Below, one piece after another: positions 7,501-17,336 of a stretch of DNA of 64,000 nucleotides; position 1 is the stretch's first letter, and every line of letters begins with the position of its first letter. This DNA comes from Bacteroidia bacterium (GTDB taxonomy: Bacteria; Bacteroidota; Bacteroidia; Cytophagales; Cyclobacteriaceae), in contig JAUHYU010000005.1 of the NCBI GenBank assembly GCA_030426345.1, positions 34,421 to 98,420 of the forward strand, in the 5' to 3' direction. The notes beneath the pieces were generated by a model that had not been told where the DNA came from, ran no database searches, and worked only from the letters and a program-made list of their open reading frames with translations. The translations under genes and the position numbers were made by a program.

Positions 7501-9711
7501 TCAATTTGCCTTTGTTTGTGCACTGCCGTTTTTGATAATGGTCATTTCATCGATCAGATGTGACGCACCGGCAAATTTATCTATGATGAACAGAATATAT
7601 CTGATGTCCACATTGATGCATCTCTGAATTACAGGCTCAAAAGCAATATCGCCGCTCATCGCCTCCCAATTGCCATCGAAAGCGGTACCAATCAGTTGTC
7701 CAGAGCCGTTGATCACCGGGCTTCCGGAATTGCCACCAGTGATGTCGTTATTGGTTATAAAATTGACATAGAGCTTACCGTTAGTGCCATATTGTCCATA
7801 ATCCTTCGCTTCATACAAAGCTTTTAATTTAGGAGCCACAATGAATTCAGGATTGGTTGAATCCTCTTTTTCCATCACCCCTTCCAGTGTTGTGAGATAA
7901 TTATAGTGTACCGCATCCCTTGGATTATAACTTGAAACTTTGCCATAAGTGAGCCTCATTGTCGAGTTGGCATCTGGATAGTATTTCTTATCTTTGTTCA
8001 TCTTGCGGAGTGCCGCTATGAAATTTCTCCTGCCGAAATCCAATTGGCTAAGTGCCCCCCCTCTTTTTTCAGCAATATTTTTGTACGACTCATACACAGA
8101 ATTGGCAAGGATATATCCAGGATCACTTTCCAATACCTCTGCACTTGGATTGGCATAAAAAGCCATCATTTTTCCATGATTTACCAATATAGAATTAGAA
8201 AATATAAATGTGGAAAATGCATCATAGTCACTTGCCGAAGATGCCTTAAATCCATCCATCAGGTCGGATTCATTATGGAATATGTTGCTGGCAGCTCTAA
8301 ATCCTTTCGGGATGTAGGTCGTGTCGATGTCTTGCAGAAACAAGGCTGTCATGGCAGCTAATACCTGCTGGTCTATCTTGGGGTTATAATCTTTGAAAAA
8401 GTGCTCTGAGATGACCTTATAGTTTTCTATGGATTTTTGAGCCTTTTCAGGGTCTTCATCCTTCAATGCCTGTATCAAACCACTCATTTTATAACTTGAG
8501 CTAACCAACTCTACACCAAAGCCAGCTTCGATATGATAATAAAATGGCAAATTATACTTTTCAATTTCATCATATGCCTTGCCGATTTCTGTCACAGGGT
8601 CTCCATATTCCTTTTCACGTGATTTTTTATCATGAATCCAATTAGAAACATTTCGCTCGATTTCTACCTTTTTATCGTATACATCTAGGTCTTTGAGTCC
8701 CTTGGTCTGGCCGATAAAGTATTTCCAATAATTGCTAATCCTCGCATATTTCGAGGCATACGCTAATCTCACCGCTGGGTCAGCATCCATGCCTTCCTTC
8801 ATTATTTCTAGTTTTTTACCACGGATTTTTACCCTTGCAGGATTAGTTTCTTCAATGGCTAAATCCACGCCAAAAGAAGTGAGGTAGCGGTTGGTCGACC
8901 CGGGATATCCAAAAACCATAGCGAAATCATTTTCTTGCACGCCATCCAAAGAAACAGGCAAATGGTGCTTTGGCTTCAATGGAATATTTTCTGGGGAATA
9001 TTCTGCGGGTTTTCCATCTGGGCCACTATATACTCTAAACAATGAAAAATCCCCCGTGTGCCTTGGCCACATCCAATTATCTGTGTCTCCACCAAATTTA
9101 CCAATGGATTCCGGAGGTGCCCCAACCAAACGTACATCGTTATAAGTCTCATAAACAAACAAGTAAAATTCATTGCCTTCATAGAAGGATTTTACTTTTA
9201 CATCATAATGAGTATCTCCCTTGGCTTCTGTCTCTATTTCTGTAATTGCCGCATCTATTGTTTCAGTGCGCATATCTTCCGACATATCGGCTTTTACTTT
9301 CTTCAAAACCTTCTTGGTGACATCTTCGATACGTACTAAAAATTGAACAAATAGCCCCTCGTTCGGCAACTCATCGGACTTGGAAGCTGCCCAAAATCCA
9401 TTGGTAAGAATGTCGTTTTCTACTGTGCTGTGACCTTGAACATAATCATAACCGCAGTGATGGTTCGTCAGCAACAAGCCGTCTTTTGAGATAATTTCTC
9501 CTGTACAAAAACCACCTCCCAGATTAACAACAGCATCCTTAAGTGACGAATTGTTGACACTATATATTTCATCAGCAGTCAATTGGAGGCCCATTTTCTC
9601 CATGTCCACCTGATTCAACCGCTTGACCAGCAATGGCAACCACATCCCTTCATCTGCAATGGCATTGGTTCCCAGCCCGATGCACAATAAAAATATTAAT
9701 ACTTTCTTCAT
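7501..9711 (-). CDS. S46 family dipeptidyl-peptidase, DPP7-like
   Basis: 736 residues from the ATG at 9711 (an upstream start would prefix the signal peptide). The signal peptide ends about residue 19 (NAIA). Chymotrypsin-fold residues are visible: catalytic histidine in LTNHHCG (about H85) and serine in GGNSGSP (about S662). The residue that sets P1 specificity lies in FDGNWEAM (about G680). Glycine there is typical of DPP7, which prefers hydrophobic P1, whereas DPP11 has arginine (known from Porphyromonas enzymes). It acts in the periplasm, releasing dipeptides for import. It lies last in a long run of minus-strand genes. Confidence 0.9.
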   Translation of the reverse strand: MKKVLIFLLCIGLGTNAIADEGMWLPLLVKRLNQVDMEKMGLQLTADEIYSVNNSSLKDAVVNLGGGFCTGEIISKDGLLLTNHHCGYDYVQGHSTVENDILTNGFWAASKSDELPNEGLFVQFLVRIEDVTKKVLKKVKADMSEDMRTETIDAAITEIETEAKGDTHYDVKVKSFYEGNEFYLFVYETYNDVRLVGAPPESIGKFGGDTDNWMWPRHTGDFSLFRVYSGPDGKPAEYSPENIPLKPKHHLPVSLDGVQENDFAMVFGYPGSTNRYLTSFGVDLAIEETNPARVKIRGKKLEIMKEGMDADPAVRLAYASKYARISNYWKYFIGQTKGLKDLDVYDKKVEIERNVSNWIHDKKSREKEYGDPVTEIGKAYDEIEKYNLPFYYHIEAGFGVELVSSSYKMSGLIQALKDEDPEKAQKSIENYKVISEHFFKDYNPKIDQQVLAAMTALFLQDIDTTYIPKGFRAASNIFHNESDLMDGFKASSASDYDAFSTFIFSNSILVNHGKMMAFYANPSAEVLESDPGYILANSVYESYKNIAEKRGGALSQLDFGRRNFIAALRKMNKDKKYYPDANSTMRLTYGKVSSYNPRDAVHYNYLTTLEGVMEKEDSTNPEFIVAPKLKALYEAKDYGQYGTNGKLYVNFITNNDITGGNSGSPVINGSGQLIGTAFDGNWEAMSGDIAFEPVIQRCINVDIRYILFIIDKFAGASHLIDEMTIIKNGSAQTKAN

Positions 9712-9768
9712 CTGTTGGTATATTTTAAAAACCTCTAATTGGTCGCTCAATAAGAAGCTGCTAAACTA

Positions 9769-11190
9769 CTAAAATGGTGCATATAAATTAAAATAAAGAG
9801 CACGTTCCCCTTCAATATTCATGGAATATTCCCACCTCATCACCAGATCATAAAATGAAATGAGGTCAATCCCTACGCCGCCGCCATAAATGTACTTATC
9901 TGTAAATAAGTTATTTTGTTCGTAGCCCGGATAATTCGCTACATATCCTTGGTCGAAGTTCAAAGAGAAATAAGCAGAAAATGGGATTTTACTGAACTGC
10001 TTCATAGGGATTATTTTGCTGGCATCTGTGTTAAAGGCAAACAACAACTTTTTCAGACTATTCTTTTGGATGATATAATTCTGCCCCTCAATAATATATC
10101 TTTCGTATCCGCGCAGAAAATCCCGTCTCAGTCCTACTGCACTGTAATTATAATATGGTTGATTGGCAGGCGAGGAAACCTGTCCACTAATGTTGGATGC
10201 AAAATAGAATTTTTTACCTAAGTCAAAATATCTGGAATACCTGGCATTAAGATTAAAAATATTGACATCGCCATATATTCCCAATCCGATCTTATCTGCT
10301 TTTACCCTCAGATAAGCCCCGGACAGCGGATATGAAACGAAATCTCGTAAATCCCAAGTGAAACTGTAGGAAAGAGCAAAATAACTTTGATTGGTATTAC
10401 CCGCTGAGAAATAGTTTGGATTTTCCATGGCCACTGTATCGGTAATGTTGGTAGCGGCTTGATGAATACCAAAACTGTGGGAAGCATAAAAATTAGGCCT
10501 GTAAGCCAAAGTGATTCCATTACGCCATTTTTCTCTCAAAACGTCTTCAGAATCCATGAACTGCTGCCGATGCCCTATAGTGGTATAAGCAATATTTTTG
10601 TTGGTGGCATAGTCAACATAAAAGCTTATTCCTAGCTTTTGATTTTTGTCTATATAAGGGACTTGATATGCAATGCTGAACATTTTGGTATACCCGAATT
10701 GTGCGGTAAGATTTAAAATTTCCCGCCGCCCGCGGAAGTTGTAATGACGTAACTTCAAACCCCAATCCACCCGTGAGAGATCTGCATCCTGATTGACCCA
10801 CCATTCGGTAAAATTCCGATCGGCAAGCTGGAAAATAGGGCTTGGAAAAAAATACCACCGCTCTGATACCCTGATGATGATATCCACTTTCTGGTTGGAA
10901 AGCTCAACGGTATTGACGTCTACACTTAGGAAAAGTTTAGAGTTTATCAGCTTTCTCTTGTCTGACTGGATTGTTTGAGTCAGTGATTCCCATGTATAGT
11001 ATTTTCCATCCTCAAGACTTAGCTCACGTCGGATGATGTGCTCCTTTGTCTTTTTGAATCCTACAATAAATACTTTATCGATCTGAACGGTATCCTGCCC
11101 AAGGTGGGTTTGGGGCATGGCGGCAAGGGCCTGACAACAATACGTCCCCAGACCAAGACACCCAAATGCTATAAGAAGTGCGCGTATCAA
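9769..11190 (-). CDS. Omp85/BamA-like outer membrane protein with one POTRA domain
   Basis: 473 residues with an apparent TTG start at 11190 preceded by a stop codon. That start gives a believable signal peptide ending in ALAA; the first ATG is only at residue 25. A POTRA-like unit follows (VDKVFIVGFKKTKEHIIRRELSL type, ending VSERWYFF), then a barrel of alternating hydrophobic strands with YFDLGKKFYFASNISG and a terminal ...YFNLYAPF. Such short Omp85 proteins are frequent in Bacteroidota; the role is not known. A gap of 57 bases separates it from the peptidase downstream. Confidence 0.7.
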   Translation of the reverse strand: MIRALLIAFGCLGLGTYCCQALAAMPQTHLGQDTVQIDKVFIVGFKKTKEHIIRRELSLEDGKYYTWESLTQTIQSDKRKLINSKLFLSVDVNTVELSNQKVDIIIRVSERWYFFPSPIFQLADRNFTEWWVNQDADLSRVDWGLKLRHYNFRGRREILNLTAQFGYTKMFSIAYQVPYIDKNQKLGISFYVDYATNKNIAYTTIGHRQQFMDSEDVLREKWRNGITLAYRPNFYASHSFGIHQAATNITDTVAMENPNYFSAGNTNQSYFALSYSFTWDLRDFVSYPLSGAYLRVKADKIGLGIYGDVNIFNLNARYSRYFDLGKKFYFASNISGQVSSPANQPYYNYSAVGLRRDFLRGYERYIIEGQNYIIQKNSLKKLLFAFNTDASKIIPMKQFSKIPFSAYFSLNFDQGYVANYPGYEQNNLFTDKYIYGGGVGIDLISFYDLVMRWEYSMNIEGERALYFNLYAPF

Positions 11191-11279
11191 TTTTCAAAAA
11201 TATGATAATATTTCATACCCATATTTTAAAGAACATTGTTATGAATGCCCATGGAAAAAATGGACATTTTGCGTACCAT

Positions 11280-12434
11280 TTATTTGTCAGGGTCAGGTTG
11301 TTTCGGTTGTAGCCTTTTCAAATTCATAAGAATTAATATCCCGGCTATCACCAATGGTATTGACAGGACCTGCCCCATATTCAAGCTCATGCTATCTTCA
11401 AAATCAACCTGGTTTTCCTTAACAAATTCATAGGCAAACCGTAATCCGAACAAGACAATCAGGAACGTGCCAAACAAAAGCCCTTCTGGGAGTTGCCCTT
11501 TTCGTCGTGTCCATAAATAGAATAAGAGCACAAATATTAGGAACGAAGAAATAGATTCATATAGCTGTGCCGGATGCCTTGCAATGGCCCGTGTTTTGAC
11601 TATTGCAACCTGATTCCCATGACTATCCTGACTAGTAGTGAATTCTATTGGATGGGTTGGTGGTTCATAAATATGCAAATTGATATATGCGTAGTTGCTA
11701 AGAATGGTCTTAATGGTAGATCTAGTAAGTTGATCTGCCACGGCAGCACTGTTCACTGCCTTGTTAAAATCCACTTCAATATTTACCGGTACATATCCGT
11801 TCTCATCGATAGACCGATCTTTGTCTTTAGAGAAATGCACCTTTTCTATCTGAGGCACATACTCCAGCCTGTCAATCACGTCCCTTGCAAATACAACTCC
11901 TTGTTCCGATCTTGTTGGTATTCCAATGATTTCAGAGTTCAGAAAATTTCCAAAGCGAATAAAACATCCCGTGATCGCTACGCAAATCACGATGCGATCA
12001 ACAACCCACAAATAACTCTGGCCTGGTCTTTTTTGTTTTTTCCATACAAATTTCCCTTTGAGCGGATTGATATCCACCAGATAATTGATATACAAATAAA
12101 TCGCTGTCAATATACCTATCGTTGCTCCGTGGCTAGCTAAGCCTCCTTCCCATGTCTTTAGTATAGAGATTGGGTCTTGGAGGTAGCGCATGGGTTCATA
12201 AAAGATCACATGCCCCAACCTGGCGCCAACTATGGTAAAAATGATCATCCATAAAGTCAGCGAATCCACATCCTTTTCCGGCTTTCCCTCTTCTCTAAAT
12301 ATTTTGTACATCAACTGCTGGCTAAGGATAAACCCAGCAGCGAACAACAATCCGTACCAACGCACCGGAATGCTTTCAAATTGCGGGAAAATTTCGGGGG
12401 TTGGAGACCAAATGATGTAACTAAAAATATTCAT
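11280..12434 (-). CDS. lgt: Prolipoprotein diacylglyceryl transferase
   Basis: 384 residues, longer than the roughly 270-290 of classical Lgt. Lgt moves diacylglycerol from phosphatidylglycerol to the lipobox cysteine of prolipoproteins in the inner membrane. Visible features are seven or so TM helices, EGGLASHGATIG, the Lgt signature IRFGNFLNSEIIG with its essential arginine, and HPAQLYE. About 100 polar residues lie between the signature and HPAQLYE (roughly 190-285). This periplasmic insertion is also known in other Bacteroidota Lgt proteins. The C-terminus ends with a final TM helix and a charged tail. Confidence 0.92.
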   Translation of the reverse strand: MNIFSYIIWSPTPEIFPQFESIPVRWYGLLFAAGFILSQQLMYKIFREEGKPEKDVDSLTLWMIIFTIVGARLGHVIFYEPMRYLQDPISILKTWEGGLASHGATIGILTAIYLYINYLVDINPLKGKFVWKKQKRPGQSYLWVVDRIVICVAITGCFIRFGNFLNSEIIGIPTRSEQGVVFARDVIDRLEYVPQIEKVHFSKDKDRSIDENGYVPVNIEVDFNKAVNSAAVADQLTRSTIKTILSNYAYINLHIYEPPTHPIEFTTSQDSHGNQVAIVKTRAIARHPAQLYESISSFLIFVLLFYLWTRRKGQLPEGLLFGTFLIVLFGLRFAYEFVKENQVDFEDSMSLNMGQVLSIPLVIAGILILMNLKRLQPKQPDPDK

Positions 12435-12489
12435 TCTTTATGCGCATTAAAATTTTTGTGAATATAGGAATATTGGATGGGAATTGTTT

Positions 12490-14361
12490 TTATAAGTCAT
12501 CTAATTCGGCCAATTCCTCTAGATACCCTGAAGACAAAATAGGAAATCTGCACCATGTGCGTGGATCCACATTAAAATCATCCAGATGGAAAGCAGGGGC
12601 GGTTCTTTCCCTTTTCCATTGGTTTCTACACCACAGTGTATAGAATTTTCTGATGTGGGCTTTGAGCAACTCCTGTTCTTCCAATTTTTGAAAGGTTAAT
12701 TTTTCAAAGACTTCTTTCGGTGACAACCTATCACGAATTGCCAGTTTTTCAATTTCAACAATTACACGATATGGCATCAGGTCGTTTTCGTCTGTTTGAT
12801 GCCGCTCTAGCGGCCTCAGTTCCGCCGTAGGATTGAGGTTGTTTACATAACCAAGGCTCTTGTAACCCAAGGTCTTTTCTGCCCATACTAGCCACTTCAA
12901 AATAAAATGCTTATCCACAGCAGCAATCGGTGCAATGCTCCCGCTGGTATCACCATCCATTGTAGCATAGCCCACATCCCCTTCGCTACGGTTGGAGGTC
13001 ACGAGCAAAAGTGCATTCTTAATGTTGGCGAGCATCCAAATGATTGGCGATCTGGTGCGCGCCTGAATGTTTTGCATGGCCAGATCATCTGTCTCCCAAC
13101 TAAGATTCCTGCCCAAAACCTGCTCGATCTTGGCAGAATATCCCTTCACCTCCTCATCGATGTTCCAATGGTCAAAATGTGCTCCAATTTCCATGGCAAG
13201 CTCCTTGGCACTTTCCAAGGTTTCAACTGATGAATTCACAGTTCCTTGATAAGCACAATGGAGTAGGTCGTGTACTATAGCTTTAATTTGTTCATGGATT
13301 TTGAGGGCTTTTACCTTCTCAATCAAATGAACCTTGTGAAGCTTGGTTAAGCACTCTTCCACACCAATCTCCGAAATACTCCTTCGTACCATTTCGGCAA
13401 CGAGAATAGCGCATGAAGAAGAATCTGCCCCACCGGAGAGTGAAAGTACAAAACCCTTGCTATGGCTTTTTCTGAGATAGTCAAATAAGGCAAGCGACTC
13501 TGCTTGGGTAAAGATATCGTTTTTATCTTCGGACGGAAGAGAATTGAATTTTGCGGAGGGATTCATGTCCATCGGATCAATATCTGAAGTAATCAGATTG
13601 ACGTCCTTGAACGAAAGTTTCTTGTTAAAATGCATCAATCTTCCATGACCGGCAATCACGATTTCACCATCGTAAATCATCCTCCCGGCTTCGTTGCCTA
13701 GCAAATTAGCATAGATGTAATAACACGAGTATTTTTTGGAACTATCGACTACCAACCTCTCACGAGTGAATGACTTGCCAAATGCAAAATGACTCGCACT
13801 GGGGTTGAGAATTAATTGAATGCCTTTTTTCCGTAGTCTAGTTGCAGGCCGGTCTTTGTGCCAGGCATCTTCGCATATTTCAAATCCGGTGTGTACACCA
13901 AAGAGATCATAAGTTAGGTCGCCAAAAAGCACTGTTTTTCCATGAAAATGGTAGTCGATAGTTTTTCCGGCCTTCCATGGCATGAACCAACGTGGTTCAT
14001 AGTGCACTCCGTCATTAGCCAAAAATTGCTTTGCAGTGATGCCAATAATTTCTTGGTCCTTTATTACCACAATACAATTGTAGGTGCTTTCATCTATTCG
14101 GATCGGCAACCCAATAGTCACAGCGATATCTATTGTCCATGGGAGTATACCGGGAAGGAATGAACAAGCTTTTTCTGGAAGCCAAGAACTTAAGAAAAGA
14201 TCTTCACATCCATAACCCGTAACGCAAAGCTCAGGTAAGCAAAGAATTTTTACTTCTTCTGACTTTGCTTGAACAATAGCATCTTGAATATTTTTGAGAT
14301 TATTTTCCCAGTGCATGGGAATTTGATTTAGCGCAGCACCTGCAACTTTAATGTTTGCCAT
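12490..14361 (-). CDS. nadE: Glutamine-hydrolysing NAD+ synthase
   Basis: 623 residues. The N-terminal half is a nitrilase-fold glutaminase: Glu in CLPELCVTGYG, the lysine region near NDGVHYEPRWF, and the nucleophile Cys in GFEICEDAWH. The C-terminal half is the amidating synthase, with the PP-loop SGGADSS, LVTSNRSEGDVGYATMDGD and a terminal FHLDDFNVDPRTW. It converts deamido-NAD to NAD using glutamine and ATP. It follows rnc by 33 bases and precedes lgt by 55, all on the minus strand, which suggests a shared transcript. Confidence 0.95.
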   Translation of the reverse strand: MANIKVAGAALNQIPMHWENNLKNIQDAIVQAKSEEVKILCLPELCVTGYGCEDLFLSSWLPEKACSFLPGILPWTIDIAVTIGLPIRIDESTYNCIVVIKDQEIIGITAKQFLANDGVHYEPRWFMPWKAGKTIDYHFHGKTVLFGDLTYDLFGVHTGFEICEDAWHKDRPATRLRKKGIQLILNPSASHFAFGKSFTRERLVVDSSKKYSCYYIYANLLGNEAGRMIYDGEIVIAGHGRLMHFNKKLSFKDVNLITSDIDPMDMNPSAKFNSLPSEDKNDIFTQAESLALFDYLRKSHSKGFVLSLSGGADSSSCAILVAEMVRRSISEIGVEECLTKLHKVHLIEKVKALKIHEQIKAIVHDLLHCAYQGTVNSSVETLESAKELAMEIGAHFDHWNIDEEVKGYSAKIEQVLGRNLSWETDDLAMQNIQARTRSPIIWMLANIKNALLLVTSNRSEGDVGYATMDGDTSGSIAPIAAVDKHFILKWLVWAEKTLGYKSLGYVNNLNPTAELRPLERHQTDENDLMPYRVIVEIEKLAIRDRLSPKEVFEKLTFQKLEEQELLKAHIRKFYTLWCRNQWKRERTAPAFHLDDFNVDPRTWCRFPILSSGYLEELAELDDL

Positions 14362-14394
14362 GGATAATATTCTTAGAAAGAATGGGCAAATATA

Positions 14395-15111
14395 CTATTC
14401 AATATGAAGTTTTTCACAAGATTTCTGCGCGGCATTTTGCTCGGCTTTCTTTTTATTCAGGCCAGTGCCAAAGGCGATGGGCTCTCCCTCCATCTGAAGC
14501 TCCGCCTTGAACTCTCTATTGTGACTAGCTCCTTTTGTCTCGGTAATTACAAATTTCACCTCTTTGCTTTGTCGATGCGCCCATTCTATGATTTTACTCT
14601 TGTAGTTTGGGTTGGTGATGATGATTTTGTCCAAGTCATATTGTTGGCTCAATAATTTGCGAACAATAAACTTTCGTGTCGCACGATAACCCTTATCGAG
14701 GTAAACTGCCCCGACAAGTGCCTCCAATGTATCTCCATAAATGGATTTGTATGCCTGTCGGCTTCTTTTGTTATCAGAGTATTCGATGATGTCATTAATG
14801 CCAATTTTTTTCGCCACTTGGTTTAGCGCATCGCGATTTACAATTCGGCTCCTGATTTCTGTTAGGAAGCCTTCGTCTTTAAGTGGGTATTTTTTGAAAA
14901 GGTATTCTGCAACGACTGACCCAAGAATGGCGTCTCCGAGATATTCCAATCTTTCGTTGGATTCCCTTAATCCAATTTTATTTGGTTTTGCAATAGATCG
15001 ATGCTGGGTAACTAACTTATAAAGCTCAATATTGCCGGGGGTGATTCCGGCAATGTTTTTCACTGATTGAATTAACTTACTATTGTTTTTTGTATGAAAA
15101 AACCAACGCAT
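14395..15111 (-). CDS. rnc: Ribonuclease III
   Basis: 238 residues. The nuclease domain carries the signature NERLEYLGDAILG, and a second acidic cluster GDTLEALVGAVYLDKGY gives the Mg2+-binding residues. A dsRNA-binding domain fills the C-terminal 70 residues (YKSKIIEWAHRQ ... KKKAEQNAAQKSCEKL). It processes rRNA and structured mRNA. The acpP-fabF-rnc order is conserved in Bacteroidota and many other phyla; the gap to fabF is 32 bases. Confidence 0.95.
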   Translation of the reverse strand: MRWFFHTKNNSKLIQSVKNIAGITPGNIELYKLVTQHRSIAKPNKIGLRESNERLEYLGDAILGSVVAEYLFKKYPLKDEGFLTEIRSRIVNRDALNQVAKKIGINDIIEYSDNKRSRQAYKSIYGDTLEALVGAVYLDKGYRATRKFIVRKLLSQQYDLDKIIITNPNYKSKIIEWAHRQSKEVKFVITETKGASHNREFKAELQMEGEPIAFGTGLNKKKAEQNAAQKSCEKLHIE

Positions 15112-15143
15112 TGAAAATTCCTTGTGTCAAGGGAGACCTATTT

Positions 15144-16394
15144 TTAGTTGAACTTCTTAAAAATTACAGAAAAGTTGTGGCCGCCAAACCCAAAGGTATT
15201 ACTTAATGCAGCATTAACTGTTCGCTTTTGTGCCTTATTAAAAGTAAAATTGAGTTTGCCATCAATTTCATCATCATCCGTAAAGTGATTGATTGTAGGT
15301 GGCACTATTTGATTTTCTATCGCTAAGATTGCAGCGAGTGATTCGACAGCCCCTGCCGCCCCCAAAAGATGGCCAGTCATGGATTTTGTTGAGCTTATGT
15401 TAAGATTATAAGCATGCTCCCCAAAAACACTCTTTACCGCCCTGGTTTCACTGATGTCTCCCAAAGGTGTTGAAGTACCATGAACATTGATATAATCGAT
15501 ATCTTCAGGTTGCATATTTGCATCTTCCAAGGCATTTTTCATTACCATGGTTGCTCCATGCCCATCAGGGTGTGGTGCAGTAATGTGGTATGCATCGGCA
15601 GAGAGTCCTCCTCCAACCAATTCAGCATAAATATGCGCTCCTCGGTTTTGTGCATGTTCTAATTCTTCAAGGATTAATGCGGCACTTCCCTCTCCCAATA
15701 CAAAACCATCTCTGTCTTTATCAAATGGTCTTGAAGCAGTAGTTGGATCATCGTTTCTTTCAGACAATGCACGCATAGCATTAAATCCTCCGATTCCGGC
15801 TTCAACGACGGAAGCTTCCGATCCTCCGGAAATCATCACATCAGCTTTACCCAATCGGATATAATTGAAAGACTCTACAAGAGCGTTGGTGGCAGATGCA
15901 CAAGCAGACACTGTTGCAAAGTTTGGACCTCTAAATCCATACTTTATACTGATAAAGCCTGAACTTATATCAATAATCATTTTAGGAATAAAAAAAGGGT
16001 TGAACCTTGGGGTTCCATCACCTTTATTGAAATTGGTAACTTCATCCTGAAAGGAATTAATTCCTCCAATACCAGATCCCCAAATCACGCCTGCACGATC
16101 CAAATTGATTTTGGAAACGTCCAAGCCAGAATTTTCAAATGCTTCCTGTGCGGAGACAACGGCAAAAATACTGAACAGATCAAGCTTTCGTGCTTCCTTT
16201 CTGTCCAAAAAATCAGTTGGATTGAAATTTTTCACCTCACAGGCAAACTGCGTTTTGAACTTTGAGGCATCAAATCGTGTGATGGGGGCCGCACCACTAA
16301 CACCGTCTACCATACCCTGCCAAGTGTCTTTGACATTGTTGCCAAGCGGTGTTAGCGCTCCTAACCCAGTTACTACTACTCTTTTTAAATTCAT
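15144..16394 (-). CDS. fabF: Beta-ketoacyl-ACP synthase II
   Basis: 416 residues, the usual length. Thiolase-fold condensing enzyme of fatty acid elongation. The nucleophile cysteine is in TVSACASATNA, and the two catalytic histidines are in NVHGTSTPLGD and TKSMTGHLLGAAG. FGFGGHN near the C-terminus completes the signature. acpP lies 27 bases upstream in the same operon and encodes its substrate carrier. Confidence 0.97.
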   Translation of the reverse strand: MNLKRVVVTGLGALTPLGNNVKDTWQGMVDGVSGAAPITRFDASKFKTQFACEVKNFNPTDFLDRKEARKLDLFSIFAVVSAQEAFENSGLDVSKINLDRAGVIWGSGIGGINSFQDEVTNFNKGDGTPRFNPFFIPKMIIDISSGFISIKYGFRGPNFATVSACASATNALVESFNYIRLGKADVMISGGSEASVVEAGIGGFNAMRALSERNDDPTTASRPFDKDRDGFVLGEGSAALILEELEHAQNRGAHIYAELVGGGLSADAYHITAPHPDGHGATMVMKNALEDANMQPEDIDYINVHGTSTPLGDISETRAVKSVFGEHAYNLNISSTKSMTGHLLGAAGAVESLAAILAIENQIVPPTINHFTDDDEIDGKLNFTFNKAQKRTVNAALSNTFGFGGHNFSVIFKKFN

Positions 16395-16421
16395 AAAAGA
16401 ATTTTGGTGTTAAAAAGATTC

Positions 16422-16661
16422 TTAGCTTTTAACGTTTTCCTCCAAGTAGGATATTGCTTGACCTACCGTGGCAATATTTTCAGCCTGATCATCTGGAATG
16501 GAGATATTAAACTCCTTTTCAAATTCCATAATCAACTCGACTGTGTCCAGGGAATCCGCTCCCAAATCGTTTGTGAAGCTAGCCTCAGGAGATACTTCTG
16601 ATTCCTCTACTCCGAGTTTATCAATAATGATTCCCTTTACTTTTTGTGCAATTTCTGACAT
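16422..16661 (-). CDS. acpP: Acyl carrier protein
   Basis: 79 residues, acidic, with the phosphopantetheine attachment serine in [10 protein letters not shown]. It carries acyl chains for FabF and the other fatty acid synthesis enzymes. First gene of the acpP-fabF-rnc run, with a fitting promoter just upstream. Confidence 0.97.
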   Translation of the reverse strand: MSEIAQKVKGIIIDKLGVEESEVSPEASFTNDLGADSLDTVELIMEFEKEFNISIPDDQAENIATVGQAISYLEENVKS

Positions 16662-16692
16662 TTTATTCTGTAGATTTTGTTAAAACTCAGTG

Positions 16693-16724
16693 CAAAGAAA
16701 TACATTTCACATATCATTGCCAAA
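16693..16724 (-). promoter_or_regulatory. Candidate promoter of acpP-fabF-rnc
   Basis: On the minus strand TTTG (16721-16724), a 20-base spacer, and TTTCTTTG (16693-16700, seven of eight positions of TAnnTTTG) lie about 30 bases before the acpP ATG. Spacing and position suit a Bacteroidota sigma-A promoter; read by eye. Confidence 0.45.
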
Positions 16725-16896
16725 CAATTTTTTTAAACTATGGGTATTTATATGTTTTGAAGGTTATTATGGTCTATTTTTGGATCAGGATATTTATATT
16801 TTACATTTTGATACGATAATATCTTAAAATTGTTCGATCAACGAAAATTTGCAATTTGGCTCCATTTTAGAGCGTAAAGTTTGTTAGGATTGTGAT

Positions 16897-17325
16897 ATGA
16901 AAAAGCAAAAATTAGAGGCAGAAATTGATTATGATTTTTCATTGTTGGCTATTATTTCTGCCAACCGTGATTATAAGTTTGCATGGCTGATCAACCGCTT
17001 GATAGACATTCAATTAAATAAATCCTCAGATATTGAGTTTGACTTCTTAAAGAGCCAAAACCTCATTATTTCCAATTACACCTATGAAACAGAAAACAGC
17101 AGCATCCAATTGTTAAAAAATAAATCGGTAGACTCTGTTGGAGGGAATGCCGCTTATTTGATGCCTGAATTGAACCGGTTCGATTATTTAATGCTTGTCA
17201 GGGGGTTTGAGGATACCTTTTCAATCGAAGAATTGAAAGCAAAACTTTCTGGCATTTCAAATGTACAGTTCGTACAGATTTTTCCTGTAGAAAATTTAAA
17301 ATCTAGAGAAAATCTGATTTTCTAA
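16897..17325 (+). CDS. IPExxxVDY family protein
   Basis: 142 residues. It has the family's name motif as MPELNRFDY (residues about 89-97), here with Met for Ile and Phe for Val. The N-terminal half contains the usual helix around FAWLINRLIDI. The family is found in Bacteroidota, usually divergent from acpP-fabF-rnc as here and often followed by pyruvate kinase; in this genome pyk does not follow, and the convergent NFACT gene is 11 bases away. Function unknown; no catalytic motif visible. Confidence 0.8.
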   Translation: MKKQKLEAEIDYDFSLLAIISANRDYKFAWLINRLIDIQLNKSSDIEFDFLKSQNLIISNYTYETENSSIQLLKNKSVDSVGGNAAYLMPELNRFDYLMLVRGFEDTFSIEELKAKLSGISNVQFVQIFPVENLKSRENLIF

Positions 17326-17336
17326 CTCAACAATTA

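Noticed and set aside
11574..12140. 188-residue open frame on the plus strand
   Set aside because: It lies wholly opposite lgt, its translation is cysteine- and isoleucine-rich without any domain, and lgt is certain.
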